A DNA stretch of 64,000 nt from Alcanivorax sediminis (GCF_009601165.1 NZ_WIRE01000001.1:310001-374000); one strand, 5' to 3'; counted from the first letter of the stretch, positions 17,859 through 25,961 are shown. Made by a program: numbers and translations. Notes: generated by a model from the letters alone, not told the origin.

Positions 17859-18100
17859 GTAGGAACGTAGCGTAGCGGAGTAACGCACGCAGTGCGGCCC
17901 GGAGGGTGAGCGCAGCGAATAACCTGCCTGCAGGCGATCCGAGCCTAAGCGAGGTAATCAGTTTCGAGTTGCGAGAAGCGAGTTTCGAAAGGCATAACCT
18001 CAAACCTCGAGCCTTGTTGTTGTTTTTCGATTTTCGAAACGCGCTTCTGGAATCCTTACCTCGCCTAGGCTCGGATCGCCATGCGAGCATGGCTCCTACA
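17859..18100. repeat. REP doublet with 85-bp arm shared with the copy at 18.9 kb
   Basis: Opens gtaggaacgtagcgtagcgg and continues through a unit ending gaataacctgcctgcaggcg, then the inner palindrome cagtttcgagttgcgag / cgaaacgcgcttctgg, and closes with an inverted REP arm (catggctcctaca). The first roughly 85 bp reappear inverted at about 18900-18988. Confidence 0.85.
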
Positions 18101-18162
18101 GGAGGCTCAGGTTATCTAGTAGCGCCGAACTCAACGATCTGGAAGTGTTTCCTGTTCTTCGG

Positions 18163-18191
18163 AAAAACCCGGGAACTTTTCCGGGGTTTTC
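18163..18191 (-). terminator. Terminator-like hairpin after the YqaA-family gene
   Basis: An inverted repeat aaaaacccgg / ccggggtttt around an 8-base loop lies about 70 bp beyond the - strand gene's stop, with A/T tracts on both sides. One mismatch in the stem. Confidence 0.6.
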
Positions 18192-18260
18192 TATCAGATT
18201 CAAGCGCAGCTCGTAGCTCCGTTTCGCTTTTGATCTCCCCTTTCAACTTTGAACTGCCTT

Positions 18261-18692
18261 TCACCCCGCCATCCACGCAATCACCACATACCGCAACAGC
18301 TTCCCCGCCGTCACCAGCAACACGAACCACAACAACCGCACCCGCAGAATCCCTGCCATCACCGTCAACGGGTCCCCGATCACCGGCGCCCAGGCCAGAC
18401 ACAACGACCACACCCCGTATTTTCGAAAACGTTTTTCTGCCGACACGAACTCCGCCTCGGACATCTTCAACCAGCGGCGTATCACTGCCACCCCGGCCCA
18501 ATAGCCCAGAGCATAATTCACCAGGGAACCCAACACGTTTCCCACCGTGGCCACCGCCACCAATGTTCCCGGAGAAAGCCCATTCAGCAACAACGCCACC
18601 AGTACCACTTCGGAACTGAGCGGCAACACCGTCGCGGCCAGAAACGCCGCCAGGAACAAACCGATATGACCCAGCTCGGTAAAATATTCCAT
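18261..18692 (-). CDS. YqaA-family (DedA-like) membrane protein
   Basis: 143 residues with at least three hydrophobic segments. The pattern PLSSEVVLVALLLNG, NVLGSLVNYALGYWAG, RFRKYGVWSLCLAWAPVIGDPLTVMAGILR fits the YqaA subgroup of the DedA/SNARE-associated superfamily of inner-membrane proteins linked to lipid or ion transport. It carries the conserved acidic residue (SSE) and the GDPLT motif. Function is unproven. The gene is bracketed by two related REP doublets, with a hairpin downstream. Confidence 0.85.
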   Translation of the reverse strand: MEYFTELGHIGLFLAAFLAATVLPLSSEVVLVALLLNGLSPGTLVAVATVGNVLGSLVNYALGYWAGVAVIRRWLKMSEAEFVSAEKRFRKYGVWSLCLAWAPVIGDPLTVMAGILRVRLLWFVLLVTAGKLLRYVVIAWMAG

Positions 18693-18738
18693 TACGCTTA
18701 ACGCTCCCTCCGCGCCTTATTCACCCTCACCCGCCCAT

Positions 18739-18990
18739 GTAGGAGCCTTGCTCGCAAGGCGATCCGAGCATAAGCGAGGAAATCAGTTTCGAGTTGCGAG
18801 AAGCGAGTTTCGAAAGGACAAACGTCAAACCTCGTGCCTGGTTGTTGTTTTTTGCCTTTCGAAACTCGTCACTCGAAACTCGCTTCTGGAATCCTTACCT
18901 CGCCAAGGCTCGGGTCGCCTGCAGGCAGGTTATTCGCTGCGCTCACCCTCCGGGCCACACTGCGTGCGTTACTCCGCTGCGCTACGTTAA
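18739..18990. repeat. REP doublet, inverted partner of the 17.9-kb element
   Basis: Starts GTAGGAGCCTTGCTCGCAAG, has the same inner palindrome as the 17859-18100 element, and ends with the reverse complement of that element's first 85 bp (gaataac-type unit to acgttaata). The two together place near-identical inverted repeats around the YqaA-family gene. Confidence 0.85.
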
Positions 18991-19414
18991 TACAACCAAT
19001 CCATGCCGCTTTCCCAATGACCCCGACATCATGCACCAGCCCCATCAAACGCCCCACAATCACGCGGAAACCACCGCAATATTTCCGTCACTGCCCGCCC
19101 GACACAGCAAGAACACCCGGTTTTTTGTAACCACCGCAACCCCACACTGCATCTGCCTTTCAGCCATTTACTAAAAGGCAAATTCAAAACAAAAATCCAT
19201 CACCCGGCACAGATTATGCACCACTACCTTCAGGAAACAGATTGCCAGTTAGCACCCCGGTGCCGGCACATGTTCCCTGCGATGCGAATTCATCCCTGCA
19301 TCCGGCTGCTAAATTGGCAATGCGTACTGACTCTCGGGCTACCCCTGCTGAGTCAGCGCTATTGCGAACTCGCATTCTCGCAATACTGGAGTCGATTAAC
19401 TTCACAGCGAGGTA
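18991..19414. other. Intergenic region upstream of ggpPS
   Basis: 424 bp without a credible gene. It must contain the ggpPS promoter, which in other bacteria responds to salt. The part from 19150 on is more A/T-rich. I could not assign -10 and -35 boxes with confidence. Confidence 0.4.
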
Positions 19415-21700
19415 ATGATGCTTTTAGCAACGGATCTTGATGGCACTTTTCTGGGCGGAGATGAAGAGAGTCGTTCCAGGCTGTATCAACTTATCAACGC
19501 TCATCCGGATATTGATCTCGTGTTTGTCACCGGACGCGGCCTCGAATCCGTGCTGCCGCTTCTGTCTGACCCCACCATCCCCACACCGCAATATATTATC
19601 TGCGATGTCGGTTGCACCATTGTGGATGGTGACACCCTGCAACCGGTACAGCCCCTCCAGGGACACATCGACAACATCTGGCCCGGTGAACATATTGTCG
19701 GCAATGCCGTAGAGCAAGTGTCGGCCTCCCTGCAACGACAGGATGTGCCACAGGAACGTCGTTGTTCCTATTTTTGTGATGCCGATGAAATCGACAGGGC
19801 ACTTGAAGCCCTGGTCGAGGACCTGGGCTGCGACCTGCTCTATTCCGCTGACCGCTATCTCGATGTGTTGCCTAAAGGTGTGAACAAAGGCAACACGCTG
19901 CTCAATCTGGTCACCCACCTGGATATAGGCATAGAGCAAGTGCTGGTGGCCGGCGATACCCTGAACGATCTGTCCATGTATGAGCACGGTTTCAAAGGCG
20001 TGTGCGTGGGCGGGTCCGAGCCCGCGCTACTCGAAGCCACCGAGAACAGCACCCGTGTCATGCACGCCCCTTCACCGGGCTGCGCTGGCATTCTTGAAGC
20101 GCTGGGGTATTTTGGTTTTCTCGGTCCGGCAGGTGTAGACACGGAAGTCCGTGACATTGCCACCCCGGGTAAAGCCGACCTGGTGATTGTCTATCACCGC
20201 CTCCCCTACGAGGAATCCATTATTGATGGCAAGGTGGTGCGCCATCGCCCCAAATCCCCTAACGGTATTATTCCCACACTGCTGAGTTTCTTTGATGATA
20301 ACAAGGCGGGCTCCTGGGTGGCCTGGTCAGCCCATGATGGCGATCCACAAGACTTCCAGACCCACACCGAAGTGGATGCCGAGCGCTTCCCCAATCTGGT
20401 GGCTGCACGGGTGCCCCTGAACAAGGACGACATCGACATCTTCTACAAGCGCTTTTCCAAGGAAGCCTTCTGGCCCACCCTGCACACCTTCTGGGAGCGA
20501 GCCAGCTTCAAGGAAGCACACTGGCAAGTATTCCTGAAAGTGAACAAGCAGTTTGCCGAGCGAACCGCCGCGGAAGCCGCGCAGAACGCTACCGTCTGGA
20601 TCCACGACTACAACCTGTGGATGGTTCCCGCCTACCTGCGCGAACTGCGCCCGGACGTGACCATTGCCTTCTTCCATCACACCTACTTCCCGTCCGCAGA
20701 TGTGTTCAACGTACTGCCCTGGCGCCGGGAAATTGTCGGCAGCCTGCTGCAATGCGATTACGTGGGTTTCCACATTCCCCGTCAGGCGGAAAACTTCGTT
20801 GACGTAGCCCGCGGCGTCACTCCACTGGAAGTGGTGGAACGGGTCGGCTGTGCACCACGCTTCCTGACCTATGGCTGCGCCGTCGGCCTGGATGAAATGA
20901 CCAAGACCATCAAGGTCAACGACCGCCACATCGGCCTGGGGGCTCATCCGGTTGGTATTGATCTTAATCGCATCAAGACCGTGCTGGAGGATCAGAAAAC
21001 CCGCTTGCGCATGCAGGAACTGCGCGAACAGCTAAAAGGCACCCGTCTTATCCTGTCCGTGGAGCGGCTCGATTTCACCAAGGGCATCCTGGAAAAACTG
21101 GTGGCTTATGAACGATTGCTGACCGACAACCCGGAACTGCTGGGCAAAGTAACCCTGCTCACCGTGTGCGTGCCGGCCGCCAAGGAAATGCGCATCTATG
21201 ACGAACTGCAGCAGCAGATTGAGCAGACCGTAGGCCGTATCAACGGCCAGTTCGCCCGGGTCGGCTGGACCCCGGTGCAGTTTTTCTTCCGCGCCTTCCC
21301 TTTCGAGGAACTGGTCAGCTACTACGCCATGGCCGATGTCATGTGGATCACACCACTGCGAGATGGCCTGAACCTGGTCGCCAAGGAATACGTGGCCACC
21401 CAGGGGCTCACCCAGGGAAGTGGTGTACTGGTGCTCTCGGAGTTCACCGGTGCCGCCTCCGAACTACGCGGCGCCATCCTCACCAACCCCCACAACCCCA
21501 TGGAGCTGGCGGATACCTGCTATCTGGCCCTCTCCATGAGTGCCACCGACGCCCGCGCTCGCCTGGACGAAGCCTTCAGTGTCGTCCAGCACTACGATAT
21601 CGAGTATTGGGCGAATGATTTTCTGGACAATGTGGACCTGTTCAGCCGGAAGCCGAAGAGGAAGGTGAAGCTGATGGGATCGGATAGTCAGGTGGCGTGA
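19415..21700 (+). CDS. ggpPS: Bifunctional glucosylglycerol-phosphate phosphatase/synthase (GgpPS fusion)
   Basis: 761 residues in two parts. Residues about 1-240 are a HAD phosphatase with DLDGT at 7-11, a VTGRG motif, KGVNKG and the GDTLND acidic motif. Residues about 260-750 are a GT20 glycosyltransferase related to trehalose-6-phosphate synthase (HDYNLWMVPAYLRE, ERLDFTKGILEKL, PLRDGLNLVAKEYVA). The HAD-first, GT20-second order is that of the GgpPS fusions in Azotobacter and salt-tolerant Pseudomonas. The enzyme would join ADP-glucose to glycerol-3-phosphate and remove the phosphate, giving the osmolyte glucosylglycerol. Start is the ATG pair behind GCGAGGTA. A trehalose role is the main alternative. 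It adjoins the far end of the integron. Confidence 0.82.
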   Translation: MMLLATDLDGTFLGGDEESRSRLYQLINAHPDIDLVFVTGRGLESVLPLLSDPTIPTPQYIICDVGCTIVDGDTLQPVQPLQGHIDNIWPGEHIVGNAVEQVSASLQRQDVPQERRCSYFCDADEIDRALEALVEDLGCDLLYSADRYLDVLPKGVNKGNTLLNLVTHLDIGIEQVLVAGDTLNDLSMYEHGFKGVCVGGSEPALLEATENSTRVMHAPSPGCAGILEALGYFGFLGPAGVDTEVRDIATPGKADLVIVYHRLPYEESIIDGKVVRHRPKSPNGIIPTLLSFFDDNKAGSWVAWSAHDGDPQDFQTHTEVDAERFPNLVAARVPLNKDDIDIFYKRFSKEAFWPTLHTFWERASFKEAHWQVFLKVNKQFAERTAAEAAQNATVWIHDYNLWMVPAYLRELRPDVTIAFFHHTYFPSADVFNVLPWRREIVGSLLQCDYVGFHIPRQAENFVDVARGVTPLEVVERVGCAPRFLTYGCAVGLDEMTKTIKVNDRHIGLGAHPVGIDLNRIKTVLEDQKTRLRMQELREQLKGTRLILSVERLDFTKGILEKLVAYERLLTDNPELLGKVTLLTVCVPAAKEMRIYDELQQQIEQTVGRINGQFARVGWTPVQFFFRAFPFEELVSYYAMADVMWITPLRDGLNLVAKEYVATQGLTQGSGVLVLSEFTGAASELRGAILTNPHNPMELADTCYLALSMSATDARARLDEAFSVVQHYDIEYWANDFLDNVDLFSRKPKRKVKLMGSDSQVA

Positions 21701-21723
21701 AAGAATGGTCTGATTATGAAGAA

Positions 21724-21810
21724 GTGAACGCTCGGGCGATCCGGGCTTTCATCCTTACTAAAACGGTTCAGGCCTAGCCACCCTTGGCGTGCTACGCCCG
21801 AACGTTCATG
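21724..21810 (-). other. Degenerate attC-like site at the distal end of the array
   Basis: An imperfect palindrome (gtgaacgctcgggcg ... cgcccgaacgttcatg) follows the VOC cassette gene. The GAAC/GTTC ends depart from the attC consensus, so it may be a decayed last attC. Confidence 0.45.
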
Positions 21811-21824
21811 GAATGCTTGGTTGC

Positions 21825-22223
21825 CTATTCTTCCCAATCGGAATTCTGTAATACAACACGGTAACCATCCAGATCTTCATAGGTTTTACCGACATGATCC
21901 CAATAAGGATTACACGACTGGACGCACCTGAAGCCCGCTGACAGCATATCCTCACCGCACTCAGCCCATAACCTGGAATCAGGGATATAGAAAACCAATA
22001 AGTTATCCCTGGTAGGAGCCCTGCCAACCAGAGTACCGGGTTGATGTGTGAACTCCAGATGATAAGCGTGCTCTGGGTGGCCAAGAATAGCACCATCAAA
22101 CCCATCATGATCACTAAAACTGCTTAACAACTGAAACCCCAGACCCGAGATGTACATCGAGGTAATTTCGTTCAATCTATCTGTCGGCCTGGCAACTCTG
22201 AGAACCGAAGTTTTGGGAATCAT
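21825..22223 (-). CDS. VOC-family (glyoxalase/bleomycin resistance-like) cassette protein
   Basis: 132 residues with the beta-alpha-beta-beta-beta pattern of the vicinal oxygen chelate fold: VLRVARPTDRLNEITSMYIS at the start, GAILGHPEHAYHLEFT in the first half, and NPYWDHVGKTYEDLDGYRVVL near the end. It resembles YycE-like members. Metal ligands may include His, Glu and the late Asp/Glu residues. Members include lyases, dioxygenases and drug-binding resistance proteins; the role here is unknown. It is the last cassette of the array, on the - strand. Confidence 0.8.
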   Translation of the reverse strand: MIPKTSVLRVARPTDRLNEITSMYISGLGFQLLSSFSDHDGFDGAILGHPEHAYHLEFTHQPGTLVGRAPTRDNLLVFYIPDSRLWAECGEDMLSAGFRCVQSCNPYWDHVGKTYEDLDGYRVVLQNSDWEE

Positions 22224-22240
22224 CCGCTAATTCCTTTTAT

Positions 22241-22324
22241 TGGTAACGCCTTGCATCAGCCGACCCTGCGGAGTGAAGCCGAAAGCGTAGCGGAGCAGGG
22301 GTCGGCTGCATGCAATTGTTAGAA
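22241..22324 (-). other. attC site of the HNH cassette
   Basis: A long palindrome (ttgcatcagccgaccctgc ... gcaggggtcggctgcatgcaa) with GGTAACGCC at one end and GTTAGAACGC at the other, about 84 bp, lies just after the HNH gene's stop. The outer core positions fit the attC layout with small departures. Confidence 0.8.
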
Positions 22325-22329
22325 CGCAC

Positions 22330-23118
22330 CTACTCCGTACTCCGCTTCTTCAATAGTTCAGGACAGGGATGTAGCTCAACGTTTTTCGGTAAATGTAGCT
22401 GCTTTCCGTTCAATGACATTGATGCGGAAATGTCTGACTCTGAGTAGTCTTCTTGGCTAAATTCATCATCTTCATATTCAATGACCAATGAGGGTGATAC
22501 CGATATATAGCCACAATCAAAAAGTTTATGGTGATTGGCGCAAAGTAGAATTCCGTTGCTGGGAGAAATACGTTGCGAGTGCTCACATTCTGCCCACGGA
22601 ACAATATGAGCAGCTTCCAATACTTCTTCGAAGCTCAGCCGACACATGGCGCATTGATATTCGTAAGCCTCCAGTAATGCACGACGAAATATGCGTTGAG
22701 CAGAACCCCTGACCTTAACGCGTGAATATATCTCTCCAGATTTGGCTGGATTTTCAACTAGGTATTGCGCAAAAGATTCTGTTGTATTTTCTTCGCCGTA
22801 TCCGGCAAATGGATTATCGACTGTCGCCCAATTAAACGCGAATACCTGCTTATACGCTTCATCTAGGTCATCAATGTCCCACGCGATAAATCCGGCGCCA
22901 GGAACACCTGAGATTTTTCCGATAACGATTACAGTTAACGGTGGAATTTTATTGTTGAGGCAATGGTAGAGAATTGGCCCAAGGCCTTTTCCTACGGAAA
23001 GGGGATTGGTATCAATTAGCGGTGCTAAATCACTGTAGGTCAGCGTTTGACCTTTCTGGGCCGCTTCCGTCAAGACTGGCCAAAGAATCCCAGCCGCATG
23101 CTCCCAGTTTTTGGACAT
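22330..23118 (-). CDS. HNH endonuclease-domain cassette protein
   Basis: 262 residues from ATG 23118, chosen for its GGGAGTAGGA ribosome site; a longer frame would run into the neighbouring attC. The N-terminal part (NWEHAAGILWPVLTEAAQ ... PLSVGKGLGPILYHC) looks like a winged-helix or DNA-binding module. The C-terminal half holds an HNH domain: YQCAMCRLSFEEVLEAAHIVPW, then GILLCANHHKLFD, with the CxxC, AHI and NHH landmarks. It probably cuts nucleic acid. HNH proteins of this layout occur in restriction-like and phage-defence genes, which makes defence a reasonable but unproven role. The upstream and downstream neighbours are integron attC sites. Confidence 0.82.
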   Translation of the reverse strand: MSKNWEHAAGILWPVLTEAAQKGQTLTYSDLAPLIDTNPLSVGKGLGPILYHCLNNKIPPLTVIVIGKISGVPGAGFIAWDIDDLDEAYKQVFAFNWATVDNPFAGYGEENTTESFAQYLVENPAKSGEIYSRVKVRGSAQRIFRRALLEAYEYQCAMCRLSFEEVLEAAHIVPWAECEHSQRISPSNGILLCANHHKLFDCGYISVSPSLVIEYEDDEFSQEDYSESDISASMSLNGKQLHLPKNVELHPCPELLKKRSTE

Positions 23119-23139
23119 TCCTACTCCCTTTCTAGTGTG

Positions 23140-23244
23140 ATCTAACGCCCGGCTCACCGGGTAAATTTTTGATGGCGGCTTTTGTGCGGCCTTATGCACA
23201 AAAGGTGACAGCGGAAATTTATCCGGTGCAGCTGATTGTTAGAC
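23140..23244 (-). other. attC site of the secreted-protein cassette
   Basis: Runs from ATCTAAC to GTTAGAC, about 105 bp. Inner arms (cccggctcaccggg / ccggtgcagctg; taaattt / aaattta) are complementary. It is a clear sister of the attC at 23675-23768. Confidence 0.9.
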
Positions 23245-23245
23245 G

Positions 23246-23644
23246 CTACTGCAGCTGCGAACATTTCCCAATCACTGAGTAATAATCGGTGGAGGCGGAA
23301 TTACTAGCATTGCCATTCAGGCTCATAATTACAAAAGTTCCATCGCTGTCCATCATGAACACCCCGCCCCAGCTCTCCCCTGGCATTTCGCACCAAGTAG
23401 GCCTACCCGATTCATCATAATTACACTCAGAGAGCCAATTTGCGTCGATACCAAAACGCCTGAGCCCCGTGCGCCTTCCAACAATGTATTTATTATCAGT
23501 GGCCCCAGAGAAGGACCCGAATATTGAACCCTCGTGCTTTGTAACAGCCGCGCCCTGCTCCGCGATACATAAATAGGAGCTATCCTGAGCTTCCGCAGAG
23601 GCAGCCCCTGATAGAAGACCAAGCATAAAAAATACAACGCGCAT
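23246..23644 (-). CDS. Secreted hypothetical cassette protein
   Basis: 132 residues. A signal peptide (MRVVFFMLGLLSGAASAEA) suggests export to the periplasm. The mature part has four cysteines (YLCIAE, SECNY, TWCEM, GKCSQ) that could form two disulfides, and a pattern of alternating beta strands. I do not recognise a family. It lies between two similar attC sites, so it and its neighbour may have been acquired from related cassette pools. Confidence 0.7.
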   Translation of the reverse strand: MRVVFFMLGLLSGAASAEAQDSSYLCIAEQGAAVTKHEGSIFGSFSGATDNKYIVGRRTGLRRFGIDANWLSECNYDESGRPTWCEMPGESWGGVFMMDSDGTFVIMSLNGNASNSASTDYYSVIGKCSQLQ

Positions 23645-23674
23645 CTTCGTTATCTCTTCCTGCAGGCTTTATCT

Positions 23675-23768
23675 GTCTAACGCCCGGCTCACCGGGAAAA
23701 TTTTTGTTGGCGGATTTATGCACAAAAGGTGACAGCAGAAATTTATCCGGTGCAGCCGATTGTTATGT
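23675..23768 (-). other. attC site of the GIY-YIG-like cassette
   Basis: From GTCTAAC to GTTATGT, about 94 bp, with the same cccggctcaccggg arm as the next attC to the left, differing mainly by a shorter terminal loop. Confidence 0.9.
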
Positions 23769-24221
23769 GCTCTGCGTCCTGCTTCTGCAAGCTTCCAAAA
23801 CATCCCCAGCAAATTGGGCTCCAGACTCGGCACGCCAGCGACAGCCGCGAGCCTGATGAAGATTGTCATAATGCTCCGAAAGTAAATCATATACCCTCCG
23901 CTCCAGAGCTTTTCTGGCCCTATTGAAAGATGCAGAGTTTGCAGCAGCCCCATTTTCCTTGGCTATTTTCTCCAGCAAAGGAGTATCTATCGGGAATGCC
24001 AAAACGATATATTCCTGCTCTGGCATATTGCGCTCATGAATAATCTTACTAAGAATAGCGCCAGACCGTTCCTTCCCGCGAATATGAAGCCCAATTCTGT
24101 CGGATACACTTTTGCCTGTTTCCCCAACATAAATCGGGCGTCTTCCCTGATCCATCCATACGTAAACAAAGCTGCCGCCACTGAATGCCTCAGGGCCAAC
24201 CCGCACTTTCATTTCCAACAT
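23763..24221 (-). CDS. GIY-YIG-like nuclease cassette protein
   Basis: 152 residues from ATG 24221, preferred for its AAGAG ribosome site; the frame is open further into the attC. The segment FVYVWMDQGRRPIYVGETG, followed by SDRIGLHIRG, resembles the GIY-YIG core (strand, short loop, YVG, then an Arg on the following helix). The metal-binding Glu could be in the later PLLEKIAKENG segment. Proteins of this fold are nucleases in repair, restriction or homing. The rest is helical and unassigned. The role here is unknown. Confidence 0.68.
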   Translation of the reverse strand: MLEMKVRVGPEAFSGGSFVYVWMDQGRRPIYVGETGKSVSDRIGLHIRGKERSGAILSKIIHERNMPEQEYIVLAFPIDTPLLEKIAKENGAAANSASFNRARKALERRVYDLLSEHYDNLHQARGCRWRAESGAQFAGDVLEACRSRTQST

Positions 24222-24242
24222 TCGGAGCACTCTTTTGGCTTC

Positions 24243-24298
24243 ACATAACGCTGCAAACAACGGCGCGGAGCGTCCGCTATTGCTTTGCCTTGTTATGA
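24243..24298 (-). other. attC site of the lipoprotein cassette
   Basis: A short 56-bp site: ACATAACGCTGC ... TTGTTATGA, with a central hairpin (cggcgc / gcgtccg). The 3' end of the lipoprotein gene runs into it. Confidence 0.88.
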
Positions 24299-24678
24299 GC
24301 CTCTACATCGGGCTCTCTCAAATATATTTCTGTACTTGTAGAATTCTCTAGCCTCAGAACTGTATCTGTAATGGACAGCAGCGTTTGAGTCTTAGTCGTA
24401 CCATCTCTCCATATAAGTCTGAAAATTCCATCCTGAAGACTCCACGTTCCGCCTGGAGCATTTTTTGAATCTCCTTCTGGTACTGAAACTACCGCCAGCT
24501 TAAATGTTCCGCCTTCCTCTAGGTCCATCTCCAGAAAATCACCACAACCCATATGAAAGTACCATTTCCCGTCAACAAGCCTCTCTACTTGCGAACCACT
24601 CTCCAAGTCTTCAGATACCGGAGACGAACTGCACCCATGCAGCAAAACGGCCAGTATCAGAATAAAAATCAGCCGCAT
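24277..24678 (-). CDS. Hypothetical lipoprotein (integron cassette)
   Basis: 133 residues with a lipoprotein signal ending in LLHGC (Cys16). The mature part reads like a small beta-barrel or lipocalin-type fold with strands around LVDGKWYFHMGCGDFLEMDLEEGGTF and a GTWSL segment. I recognise no family. A strong ribosome site (GAGGGGGG) precedes the ATG. The last codons lie within its own attC. Upstream is the attC half cut by the IS element. Confidence 0.7.
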   Translation of the reverse strand: MRLIFILILAVLLHGCSSSPVSEDLESGSQVERLVDGKWYFHMGCGDFLEMDLEEGGTFKLAVVSVPEGDSKNAPGGTWSLQDGIFRLIWRDGTTKTQTLLSITDTVLRLENSTSTEIYLREPDVEAHNKAKQ

Positions 24679-24687
24679 TACCCCCCC

Positions 24688-24710
24688 TCATAACGCCCGG
24701 CGCAGCAGGC
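24688..24710 (-). other. Left part of an attC site split by an IS element
   Basis: CATAACGCCCGGCGCAGCAGGC abuts the IS left end. Joined with 26019-26073 it rebuilds a normal attC with paired arms. Confidence 0.85.
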
Positions 24711-24738
24711 TGATCTGCTACCACTTTCGTGGACACTT

Positions 24739-25551
24739 TCAGGCACACGCCCGCATGTAACTTTCCGGGCTTTGATACCCGATCCCCGAGTGCAGTCGCT
24801 CTCGATTATAGAACTCAATAAACTCCACAATTCGGGCAACCGCCTCAATATCATTCTCAAACTTATGCTGGTGGACCAGCTCCGTTTTCAGCGTATGGAA
24901 GAACGACTCCACCATTGCATTATCCAGCGGCGTCGCTTTGCGACTCATGCTCCTTCGCATTCCCGCCGCAGCCACCAGATCACGATACTCATGCGCCGCG
25001 TACTCGATACCCTGATCTGAGTGAAACACACAACCAGGAAGAGGCACCTCACGTGACAAAGCCATTTTCAGCGCACTCTTGGTCAGCTCGCTATTTCGCT
25101 TGCGGCTAAACGACCAGCCAACAACCCTACGGCTATACAGGTCTACTACCACTGCATGATAAAGCCAGCCGGAACCGGTTCGCACATAAGTGAAATCACC
25201 AGCCCAATGCTGCCCCTCGCCCTCTGCCACGTCTTCTGCACCCAAAACATTACCCGCAGCACTATAGAACTCATGTCTTCCCGGGTTCCAGACATAAAGC
25301 CCTTTACTGGAAGCATGAATCCCCGCTTCCTTCATGAGCCTGGATACGCGACGGACACTGCAAGAGAAGCCATTCTTACGCAGTTGCTGATGAATTCGCC
25401 GAGCCCCATACGCCCGGCGAAATCCTTGATGTAACTCGACCATAGCTTGCTTCAGCTTATCGTCATAACAGCTTCTCTCACTCTTCGGGCGAGAGAGCCA
25501 GGCGTAAAACCCGCTCCTCGACACGCCAAGAAGCTCACAAAGACGACGCAC
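24739..25551 (-). CDS. IS3-family transposase OrfB (DDE catalytic subunit)
   Basis: 270 residues. It begins with a short HTH-type region (LLGVSRSGFYAWLSRP), then the integrase core. Catalytic residues are seen at AGDFTYV (first Asp), HSDQG (second Asp) and NAMVESFFHTLKTE (Glu), followed by FYNRERLHSGIGYQSPESY, typical of IS3. It is normally made as an OrfAB fusion by -1 slippage; the frame is open back to the slip site near 25600, upstream of the listed GTG start. Confidence 0.92.
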   Translation of the reverse strand: MRRLCELLGVSRSGFYAWLSRPKSERSCYDDKLKQAMVELHQGFRRAYGARRIHQQLRKNGFSCSVRRVSRLMKEAGIHASSKGLYVWNPGRHEFYSAAGNVLGAEDVAEGEGQHWAGDFTYVRTGSGWLYHAVVVDLYSRRVVGWSFSRKRNSELTKSALKMALSREVPLPGCVFHSDQGIEYAAHEYRDLVAAAGMRRSMSRKATPLDNAMVESFFHTLKTELVHQHKFENDIEAVARIVEFIEFYNRERLHSGIGYQSPESYMRACA

Positions 25552-25592
25552 GTCACGGCCCTCGCGGCTCTTCTCAACCAGCTCATAGAGCT

Positions 25593-25961
25593 TTACTTTT
25601 TCCGCTGGAAGAACCGCTCGGCCTTTTTTAGCAAATCAATCTCGTCGTTACGGTTGTCTAGTTCACGTTCGAGTTTCTTGATCCGCTTTTCTGCCGCAGC
25701 CAGTTTCTCCTCCGCTTCCTTCAGAGGGTCCGCTCGGTTCGGTCGGCGCTTAGGGGACGGGGGTGATGCTTTCATATTTTTATTCTCCCTTAGCTCTCCT
25801 CGACGGTGCTCCATCTGCCAGCGATAAAGCATTACCGGATGGATACCCAGCGACTCTGCCACATCCTTTGACCTAACGTCAGGGTGATTCGCCAATTTAA
25901 CGGCCTGGAGTTTGTAAGCTAGGGTATAACGGTCGTAATTTCGCTTTCTTGTTTGTCCCAC
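25593..25961 (-). CDS. IS3-family transposase OrfA (DNA-binding subunit)
   Basis: 122 residues. An N-terminal helix-turn-helix (YKLQAVKLANHPDVRSKDVAESLGI) is followed by a long leucine-zipper-like coiled coil (EEKLAAAEKRIKKLERELD). The gene ends in AAAAAG-TAA, where a -1 shift would enter the orfB frame. The start is the GTG behind AGAGAGG. It binds the IS ends and regulates transposition. Confidence 0.9.
   Translation of the reverse strand: MGQTRKRNYDRYTLAYKLQAVKLANHPDVRSKDVAESLGIHPVMLYRWQMEHRRGELRENKNMKASPPSPKRRPNRADPLKEAEEKLAAAEKRIKKLERELDNRNDEIDLLKKAERFFQRKK

Noticed and set aside
18794..19174. Open + strand frames within the REP region
   Set aside because: They consist largely of translated REP and inner palindrome sequence.
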